Assembly: GCA_944548615.1 (NCBI GenBank)
Contig: OX155961.1
Span: 18,231,334 to 18,295,333, forward strand
Direction of reading: 5' to 3'
From: Micropterix aruncella
Taxonomy: Eukaryota; Arthropoda; Insecta; Lepidoptera; Micropterigidae
Length of the DNA stretch: 64,000 bases
Positions 57,020-64,000 of this stretch are shown here, in pieces; position 1 is the stretch's first letter, and each line of letters opens with the position of its first letter. The position numbers and the translations under genes are program-made. The notes beneath the pieces were generated by a model that worked only from the letters and a program-made list of their open reading frames with translations, searched no databases and was not told the DNA's origin.

Positions 57020-57418
57020 TTATGAATAATTATAATCTGCATTTAATCTGTTCAATTGATGGTGCACTCTGTTGAAACTTTTATTCTCATTATACTTCTT
57101 TTTAAGGCTACTCAAATAGTTATACAATTTCTCGAAAGAGTACGCCTTTTCGTTGGCCATGATGTTGTCGATCATATTGTAATATTCTTCGGTGTCGTCT
57201 TTTTCTGTTTCTTGTTCGTAAGGTTTAGTTTCAGATTCAGCAATCTTTGTTAAGCCTCCGGGGTTGATGTTGCTGTCGATGACTTCGAAAAGTTGTTGGA
57301 TATTGTAGTTATAGTTGTATTTCCTCGGTCCGTTTTTCATGTAATCTGGTAAGGCTTTTGTGCCATGGAGGTATAATGTGAATGGCCCAAGGTATCCTCG
57401 GTTGTCAGCCGATCCAGT
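57020..57418 (-). CDS. terminal exon of an unidentified host gene
   Basis: The frame is preceded by a pyrimidine-rich tract (TTTTTTTTTACTTCAG) with an AG at 57420-57419, so the exon starts at 57418 in phase 0 with TGSADNRGYLGPFTLYLHGT. About 132 residues follow to the stop at 57020: KALPDYMKNGPRKYNYNYN, QQLFEVIDSNINPGG, an acidic stretch (ETKPYEQETEKDDTEEYYN) and a helical, lysine-rich end (NYLSSLKKKYNENKSFN). A poly(A) signal follows. It has no similarity to the LINE or Penelope proteins around it, and codon usage is ordinary. I do not recognise the family. Upstream exons are not visible in the window, either beyond 64 kb or hidden among the repeats. Confidence 0.65.
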   Translation of the reverse strand, partial: TGSADNRGYLGPFTLYLHGTKALPDYMKNGPRKYNYNYNIQQLFEVIDSNINPGGLTKIAESETKPYEQETEKDDTEEYYNMIDNIMANEKAYSFEKLYNYLSSLKKKYNENKSFNRVHHQLNRLNADYNYS

Positions 57419-57469
57419 CTGAAGTAAAAAAAAATAGTTGGTCAAATAATGATGATTTTCAAAGTAAAT

Positions 57470-58190
57470 ATTTATTTATTTATTTATTTAGTAATACATC
57501 TAGTAAACAATAATGTCATATTTGTAAGATGTTAGCAAGAAATTGATGCGACATTATTTTTAAAGTTTGACACAGTCGCCTAACTAGGCCTAGGCGTGTT
57601 CTAAGGCAGACTTTTAATGACTAGATATTAAGTGTGCACTGTCAACTTAAACTATATGTTAGTAATTATTTTTAAATCGACAAATATGAAACTATAAATA
57701 TTTACGCATATACAAATATAGATTCCCCTAATACATCTATAGATAATATATACATCCATATATGCACACATACACATACATATATGTATACGAAAATAAT
57801 AATAAAACCAAAATAAATAAAAATAAAAACTAAAATATATATTACATATTAATGACATATTGATATAACGTTTACATACCTATTACACTCATGTAAAATT
57901 ATCATGGTAAAAACTAAACACTAAATACTATCTATCATTCAAAATACAACATTCAGCATATTCCCTAAACCGTCCCTACCCACCTCCAACAACCAATCGG
58001 TTAGTGATTTTTTAAAAGTGGATGTGTTCTCACTACTTTTAATTGCTTCGGGAAGATTGTTGTACATTCTAGGGCCAAAGAACGTTAAATGGCGTTGGCC
58101 AAATGCTGTGTAAGTTCTTGGCCCCATCATATCACCAGTTTTTGTTGCTCTCGTCTTTCCAACTCGTTGTTGATTATAAGGGGTCATTTT
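57470..58190 (-). pseudogene. LINE-H C-terminus and 3' UTR, copy 3
   Basis: The minus-strand frame 57939-58187 reads YNQQRVGKTRATKTGDMMGP, FGQRHLTFFGPRMYNNLPEA and STFKKSLTDWLLE, the LINE C-terminal module. The 3' UTR carries CCTTAGAACACGCCTAGGCC TAGTTAGGCGACTG at about 57566-57607 (complement) and ends in a (TAAA)n tail at 57470-57490. It is oriented opposite to copies 1 and 2. Confidence 0.75.
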
Positions 58191-58650
58191 AATTTTAGGG
58201 TATTTTTAGTTTATATTAGGGTCTGGATGCTGATAAAAGAACCGGAGGCTGTGCAATGTTTGGTAAAATATGTATTATAGATTGAATAATATTGGAGAGT
58301 GGGGAGAAGCATGTGAAGAAAATAGATGAGAAATATTAAGAGAGAAACATCATCGAGTCAAAAGATTAAAAGGAATACAAAGAGAATAAAGAGTATTTAT
58401 TTCCATCACAACCATTACAATTGTGTAGGAATGACCAAGTATATTAAATAAATCCTAAATTAGATACTTAATTTGACAACGAATGATATAAAGTAAATGA
58501 ATCCTTATTCCAATTGACAAAAAAAGACAGTAAATCTCAATAAAAAAAATGTTTATACAAATATAAGTACGATTTTCTTTACAACGTATTTTAAAATGTC
58601 GTTATGAGCATACATGTTGATTTTATACATACACTCGTATGTATCTCTTA
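58191..58650. other. unassigned AT-rich DNA
   Basis: No recognised gene or repeat. 'ATTTCCATCACAACCATTACAATTGTG' near 58398 recalls 'TTTCCTTACAGCCATTACCTACAATTGTG' near 44476, a possible short repeat. Confidence 0.4.
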
Positions 58651-58992
58651 AAAGTATCAATGTTTTTAATCGCCTTTAATTTACCATTCTATTAAAAACT
58701 TTAGGTCCTATGTAGAAAGTAGTCTCCTGGAACTTAGTCGTGCGTGGTATGTTCGGTTGGAGGAATGGGCGTTATTCCTGGTGTCATGCCGATGTACTTT
58801 TTTGTAGGATATTGCCGAGCTCTTGTTTCAATAGAATTCGCAAAGAGCTTCTTATCAAAAATTGCATATACGATTAATATTACTAGTTTTTGGAAGTATT
58901 CACGACATGACTGCCATGGACTAATGACCACTATCGCAAATATGGCTCTTTTCTGCAGAGTAAACACTGTTGATGTGCTTATACTTGAGACA
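58651..58992 (-). pseudogene. LINE C-terminal relic (LINE-I)
   Basis: The minus frame 58734-58967 reads 'FTLQKRAIFAIVVISPWQSC', REYFQKLVILIVYAIFDKKL and RARQYPTKK. LINE-A and LINE-C have LQKRAVRAI...SxxxLFK.L.ILTV..YI in the same place. A short fragment with no reverse transcriptase. Confidence 0.65.
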
Positions 58993-59042
58993 GTAATGTT
59001 CAGTAAGTAATAATAGTAATAGCTAGGGACAGTAATGTTCAG

Positions 59043-60299
59043 TAATAATAACGATATAAAATCGAAGACTATCGCGGTTGTTTGACATTATAAATAGGAT
59101 AGAAAACGAATTTACCGCGTGAAATTTGTAGGACCCGACGTTTCGGTGACGTTGCAGCCGCCGTTGTCTAGGGTAGACTGAAGAGCTGTCAGTCCGTTGT
59201 TTTGCGGGTAGGCCGCAAACCGCTGCCGCCACTGCGTAGGTTATAACGGTGGTGGGGGGCCGGGCTCGGAGCGCGGGAATTTTTAAAATCCGTCTTGCAC
59301 ACAACACTCACTGTATCCTGTTTTACGTCTTTGCGTTCGGCGTTCGGCGGCGGGACCATTTTAAGAAGAGGGTTCCACGTAGAAGAGAGTTTGTAGCCGT
59401 TATCTCTATTGAAGTTCGGAGTTCTTCTTATTTCAATGGCTTCCCGGATCATGCGAGGAAAGTAGAATTGTTCCTTGGATAGAACAATGGGATTTTGAAA
59501 CTGCATCCAGTGGTTACTTCCGCTATCCAATATATGTTCGCCGATTTTTCTCGCTGAACGTTTTTAACAGCTTTGATGTGTTCTGTCAGTCGCGTGGCTA
59601 TGGGCCGTTTCGTTTGTCCAACGTAGGCTAGACCGCAGCTGCATTCGACTTTATACACACCCGGGGTTTGCAGTGGTATTATATCCTTTACAGGCCTCAA
59701 AAATCGAGCTATATTTTGGGTCGGTTTGAAGATCGTTTTTATATCGAATCTGTTTAGCATCTTACTTATTCGATCAGTCACGACCTTGACGTATGGTAAG
59801 AATGCTCTTGATCTGCTCGGTTTTTGAGTTTCGTCCGTATTAGATCGTGTGCGTGTCTCGTGATATTTTCCGTATCCATTTTTCCTAAGGACATCATTGA
59901 CATGTTCCATCTCCTTCGGAAAATGCTCAGTGTCGCATAGATCGCGTGCTCGATTCACGAGCGACGTTTGCACTGAACGTAGATGGTAGGGATGATGGTG
60001 TGAGTTTGCATGCAAATATCTGTCCGTATGTGTGGGCTTCCGATATACCGTATGTCCGAGAGTATTGTCACTTCTCCTCGTCACTTTGACATCCAAAAAT
60101 GGTAAGGAGCCGTCCTTCTCTACTTCATAGGTGAAACTGATTTTTGGGTGTATGGAGTTTAGATGACCCAGGAATTCTTTCACCTGACAGCTCTTCAGTC
60201 TACCCTAGACAACGGCGGCTGCAACGTCACCGAAACGTCGGGTCCTACAAATTTCACGCGGTAAATTCGTTTTCTATCCTATTTATAATAATAACGATA
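59043..60299 (-). mobile_element. Penelope-like element, copy D, with ~100-bp terminal inverted repeats
   Basis: Flanked by TAATAATAACGATA at 59043-59056 and 60286-60299. The body is minus-strand: a C-terminal piece of the reverse transcriptase linker, the GIY-YIG domain and the 3' UTR. The left end has the full 3' terminus including the ~36-bp extension. The right end (about 60185-60285) is an inverted copy of the last ~100 bp without the extension, joined directly to the ORF at CTTTCACCTGACAGCTCTTC. It is the longest of the four young copies. Confidence 0.93.
59189..60183 (-). pseudogene. Penelope-like ORF, C-terminal part (copy D), frameshifted
   Basis: The 244-codon frame (60183-59449) begins MKEFLGHLNSIHPKISFTYE, then PFLDVKVTRRSDNTLGHTVY with RKPTHTDRYLHANSHHHPYHLRS, the region that follows the reverse transcriptase palm in Penelope-like proteins. 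The GIY-YIG domain follows (GVYKVECSCGLAYVGQTKR). Compared with copy A, 7 bases are missing in the codons for 'AICEHILD' (near 59540), so the frame shifts. The rest of the endonuclease (REAIEIRRTPNFNR to the end) is in the frame 59530-59189. Palm motifs are absent, since the copy is 5'-truncated. Confidence 0.9.
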
Positions 60300-60511
60300 A
60301 TAATAATAATAATAATAACCTATAATAATAATAATAATATATTGTATGATGCCAATATAAACTCTTTATTGAACACCTATCTTGAACAACGGGTCCTACA
60401 CACCATTACAGTCTCCTTCGGCCAACAATATCGTAATTGAGATGGTTGCCGGTTAGTTAAAACATATTGAAAAGAAAAAATAAATTATTTACAAAAAATA
60501 ATAATACGTTG
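60300..60511. other. (TAA)n repeat and flanking DNA
   Basis: The insertion target of copy D is a (TAA)n microsatellite (60286-60345). Nothing else is supported. Confidence 0.6.
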
Positions 60512-60838
60512 TCACAACAGATAAATGAAAATAAGGATGGGAAGACTGAAAGGGTAAGAGTTGGTCAACAAGGAAATGCTTTCCAAAAGGAAGTTAAACT
60601 TATAGAGCAATTTAACGCCTCGGATGTTTCGATGGAGCTTGTTCCATAGATATATATTGTTGTTAGAGCTTGTTCCATAAATGAGAATAGAAGGTAGATA
60701 TGTATTATGGCTTGGGATGATATTCTGACTTAAATGAAATTTGGAGTGAGAGACCATAACATCCTGGCACTTAATTGTATAATTTAGATACGAAGGGGAG
60801 ATAGGAGTGTCAATCACATTGTACAACGTGGATAGCAT
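60512..60838 (-). pseudogene. probable LINE C-terminal relic
   Basis: The minus frame reads HSKFHLSQNIIPSHNTYLPS, then SNNNIYLWNKLHRNIRGVKL with LYKFNFLLES. 'LWNxLxxxIRxVxxLxxFKxxLxS' is the usual C-terminal LINE pattern. It is a short, diverged fragment of unknown family. Confidence 0.5.
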
Positions 60839-61904
60839 ATGTAAATATCTGCGATTTAAAATTTGCAGCTATTACATGCTCTTCCGAGAGGCTAGCTCGT
60901 CATCGTATTTGCACAGGCTAAACTAGAACTTTAAACAGATATTTTGTAGGTGCTCCATTTGCTGCGAGGTCTGCAACATTAGCATAATCCAAACTAGATA
61001 TGCTGTAATACTGGGCTGCAAACCAGTAATAGTAATCCAAACTAGTAATACTGTGCTCGATTGCGTTTCTCTCGCACTAAAATCGGAAATTAGTTCATGT
61101 TAACGAGACATAGCAGTACGTTAGAGAGGAATGTGAAATAAACGGTTGTTACTTTTCCGCATTAAAACTACCCGCCAAAGAAAAAGCAACTAAATCTAAC
61201 ACCGCACGAAATGTGTTCAAACTTATTCGGGCGCCTATAAGTTCGACATGAAGTTTTCTTGTGGGAAAATCGACGATAGTTCGTCTCGTTCGGTTGAACT
61301 AAGTTCCTATCTTTGTTCACGAAGAAACGCAATCGGGCCCAGTGTCTGTACTAATATCTGCTTTTAATGTTAGCCGGTGAAAATTTCTGCAACCGTCGCA
61401 CGCTATGGAAGTCTGAATAAATACGATTTCTGATTTCATTAATTTGTGCCAGTCATAAAAGAATATTGGAGACAAGTTAACCCAAGTTTTTGACAACTTC
61501 TGCGTACTCGATGACACTGTGAGCGATTTGAACTCAAAGCAATCAAGATAGATCAATCGACGACTACAATTTTTGTCCGCCAACAAAAAATAAATAAAGT
61601 ATGATCGGGTTAATGAGTACGATATGTACAATAGTACGACAATATCTGCCAATCAAACCTATCCAAAAATACAGACCTTATCGATAACCTCAGCTATCCA
61701 AGTGCCTTGGGTCTTCTCTCCCCAGGTTCCGACGGACATCAGGCGCCAGTTAATGAAGCCTCTCTTTGAATTGTCAAGTTTTCTGGGACTAAGAAGTTGT
61801 ATCCTGGTACCTGTGTAAGAATCGTATGTGTTTTGTATCTAATACGCAATATAATTTTTAATAGTAGAAATTTTTGAGAATAATAGGCTCTCTGATACGG
61901 TACA
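60839..61904. other. unassigned DNA
   Basis: About 1 kb without recognised genes. 'CCAGTAATAGTAATCCAAACTAGTAATAC' near 61023 is a small local duplication. The minus frame 61317-61652 (111 codons) has no motif. Confidence 0.4.
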
Positions 61905-62650
61905 GGAATTCGACCCTGGGGGGTGTTTTTTGAACTGGTAGAGAAAGTGTCGTATACGAGATGGCGTCATATCATTAGCACTCTCACAGTTGGGTGGCGT
62001 CGTCTACAGCGGTCGAACCCGTCACCCCAGGCTGGTATAACGATATTTTTTTATTTATTTATTTATTTTAAACAACAAGGTTTACAGAAGAATGGCTATA
62101 CTATTTGGCATACATTACAATAAAACGTGCAGGGAAAACAAGTTAATATCTAGGGATGCTGATATTTAACTTAGGATATTGCTTTTCCGCGAGCTGTCAG
62201 GTATGACTTTCAGTTATATAAATAGTGAAATAAAGTTCAAAACATTCATTATGTGATCGTTCTTTAAGACGTGGGATGAGCGTAGAAGACTTTAAGATGA
62301 TACAAGCCTACCGTTCAGCAGAGACCAACACCTTACGGGAAAGCACCGGGTAAGGTAACCAGCAGGCAGCCTCGCCCTTTAACTACCAGTTTTAAAAAGA
62401 TATCTCTGTCTGGAATTAACCATCAGGATATATCCAACCTCCCGACTATCACTTGCGCGACTTCTACCTGCCATCTATTCAGCGGTGATTCAGTTTCAAT
62501 CTATCGCGGACCAAAGGCATCTTTTGCCCGGCTCTAAATTCAGGATCAGGTAGCCTAATGGTCATTTCAAGAGTGGTTGAAGACAGGTCAACCCCCACCT
62601 CCGCTGATTAGGAGACAGTATATATCCATAGTCCCGTAACCGGCATGTCC
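61905..62650 (-). repeat. GC-rich dispersed repeat Z, copy 5, with a nested insertion
   Basis: The family 3' end is at 61970-62045 (complement: CCTGGGGTGACGGGTTCGAC CGCTGTAGACGACGCCA). The body resumes at about 62262 with GATCGTTCTTTAAGACGTGG (complement of ...AAAGAACGAT) and continues through 62650: GACCAACACCTTACGGGAAA, CAATCTATCGCGGACCAAAG. Between them lies an unrelated ~215-bp piece. Confidence 0.75.
62046..62262 (-). mobile_element. short retroelement tail nested in repeat Z copy 5
   Basis: On the minus strand this ends in an (AAATAAAT)n/A run (62046-62072). It contains no coding frame. Sequence on both sides belongs to repeat Z and is continuous if it is removed. It is probably a truncated LINE or SINE tail; GAT on both sides may be part of a short target duplication. 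Confidence 0.65.
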
Positions 62651-62689
62651 ATTCAACACGGGCACGCGAACAACTTGCTATAATACCCA

Positions 62690-63130
62690 AACACAAAACT
62701 ACACATTTCCAGTGCAGCTTTTCCTATTATTCTGCGGTTGTATGGAATCGGTTGGGGCAGGTTTTGCGATCGAAATCAATTATTGCAGTATTTAAGGACC
62801 ACTTTAAAAGTTTATTATTAAAGGAAGATATTTATATGTCATAATTTAATTTAATTTTAAAATAATTATATGTTAATTTGATTATTACAACTGTCTTCGT
62901 TTATTTATAAATTTGTAACATGATTATTTGATGTTAAATATTTTGATTTTGATTATTTTGATTTTTTATATGTAGATTTCTAAATTTATATAATTAGGTT
63001 ATTTTCTTTTAATATCATTTGATGTTAAATATTTTGATTTTGATTATTTCGATTCGTGTATTTATTTGATTATGATTATTTGGATTTTTATTTTAAGATT
63101 TATTTGATTTGCTTATTTTATTTTAAAATC
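62690..63130 (+). pseudogene. LINE C-terminal relic (LINE-G), copy 2
   Basis: The plus frame reads HSTRAREQLAIIPKHKTTHF, QCSFSYYSAVVWNRLGQVLR and SKSIIAVFKDHFKSLLLKED, then TAA near 62841. It is the same family as 12080-12400. The 3' UTR is rich in ATTTTGATTATTTTGATT units (62935-63100), the tail type of this family. Confidence 0.75.
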
Positions 63131-63344
63131 ATATATGTACCAATAATTAATAGGTGTGTCCTGAAAACCAGGATAAGAGATATCCTGAGGATACCCCTAA
63201 TTTGCAGCGTTTGTAGCTTTATTTCGTAGTCTTTGTCTATTTACAGTTTTAATTTTTAATCTGTTCTTGTTTTTTTTGTATATGTTTTTATAACAACAGC
63301 TGCAAATAAATATTTTTCGATTTATATAGTCTCCAGACTTCTTC
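63131..63344. other. unassigned T-rich DNA
   Basis: 'GGATAAGAGATATCCTGAGGATA' near 63172 is a small imperfect palindrome. CAAATAAATATTTTTCG at 63304 looks like a retroelement 3' end. No coding signal. Confidence 0.35.
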
Positions 63345-63600
63345 AGCAATTACTCAGACTGCGCAACCGATTGGAGTCGCCGAACAGTGTACACACCGTC
63401 CAGTAGCGCCGGGAGGCAATCCCACCAGGAGAAACCGATCCACCAGCCGTGAGGCCTGAGATGCGAGAGTCTTAGCCGGGGTAGCTTTCCCCACGAGGAG
63501 GCTTCTGAATAGGAGCTGAATCGTGAGTTGGGCCGATCCGAGAACAAATGGATCTTATAGCCCAAGCTACACGAAACCATTCGCTAACAATCATTTTCAC
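63345..63600 (-). repeat. GC-rich dispersed repeat Z, copy 6
   Basis: The complement matches copy 1 (3.70-3.97 kb) closely: ATTCAGAAGCCTCC-type, CCCGGCTAAGACTCTCGCAT, CTCAGGCCTCACGGCTGGTG and CGCTACTGGACGGTGTGTAC. The minus frame 63350-63580 ends LLDGVYTVRRLQSVAQSE. Only the first part of the family unit is present. Confidence 0.7.
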
Positions 63601-64000
63601 ATGTAATATTCGATTCTCAATTGTAAATCGATAGAGTTACGTCACCTCATATTCGGTTTATTTCCCCTGTCGATTCAATAATCAGCCCCTTAGCCATTCA
63701 ATCGTCCCGAATGCCACTTTTACATTATCTAACTGGACCTGGAATTAACCAAGTCGAATTAACACCATTCTGAGATAATTGAAATTAAATTGAAATTACC
63801 TCTTAAAATCAAGTAAAAGTTCCATCTTCCTTTGTTCATCCTTAAATGACAGTAAAATCATGTGTTTATTTATTTTTAGGAAAACCAACAGCTAATTATA
63901 ATTTAACAAAAAGACGGAGTAGTATAACAGAGAGGCAATTAAAGGTTTTCACTTTTAAGTAACGTTGTAGAAACAGATGTGACTTTTCAAGTAAAGCTAT
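63601..64000. other. unassigned DNA to window end
   Basis: No recognised gene, repeat or element end. Confidence 0.45.

Overview
This window is eukaryotic, AT-rich DNA, most likely from an insect, and nearly all of it is transposable-element sequence. The evidence is several families of non-LTR retrotransposon (LINE) with endonuclease, reverse transcriptase and a shared C-terminal 'YNTRNK' module, Penelope-like elements with a GIY-YIG endonuclease, an R2-type element, a Helitron with Lep1-like ends, a TTAA-flanked MITE, a tRNA-derived SINE and long (TA)n arrays. Lep1-like Helitron ends are typical of Lepidoptera but occur in other insects, so I do not name an order. The only feature that looks like a host gene is one terminal exon (57.0-57.4 kb, minus strand) with a splice acceptor, a stop codon and a poly(A) signal. 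Its protein is not recognised. A possible, weak second host trace is a dsRBD-like reading frame at 12.45-12.72 kb.

Layout. 0-5 kb: AT-rich DNA with a foldback hairpin (1.0-1.2 kb), an uninterrupted ~215-bp repeat (3.3-3.5 kb) and a GC-rich dispersed repeat (3.6-4.3 kb). 5-11 kb: a 5'-truncated LINE-B copy, a decayed LINE and LINE-A, whose ORF2 (minus, 7131-10019) is the longest intact frame of the window. 11-15 kb: diverged direct repeats and hairpins. 15-23 kb: Penelope copy A, LINE-C (two ORFs, several lesions), a CA-rich stretch and Penelope copy B. 23.5-24.8 kb: a near-perfect 0.6-kb palindrome between long (TA)n arrays. 29.3-34.5 kb: a full-length LINE-B nested inside an older Penelope copy E. 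35.5-36.1 kb: Penelope copy C, a palindromic derivative with a 13-bp target-site duplication. 36.9-43.4 kb: two MITEs, a GC-rich repeat, an RNase H-bearing LINE relic and an R2-like C-terminal half. 46-50 kb: GC-rich repeats, tandem repeats, a SINE and a second R2-like tail. 50.2-53.2 kb: a 3-kb element with terminal inverted repeats that split a copy of the 3.3-kb repeat. 54.4-56.7 kb: LINE tails and the Helitron, itself interrupted by LINE tails. 57-64 kb: the host exon, further LINE tails, Penelope copy D, and GC-rich repeats, one with a nested insertion.

The genes do not form a pathway. The shared theme is retrotransposition and its by-products: nested insertions that give relative ages, template-switch chimeras, inverted Penelope ends and palindromes. 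Several LINE frameshifts lie in A homopolymers, so some 'pseudogene' lesions could be assembly errors. Names LINE-A, -B, -C and so on, and repeat Y, Z, W, are local labels only.
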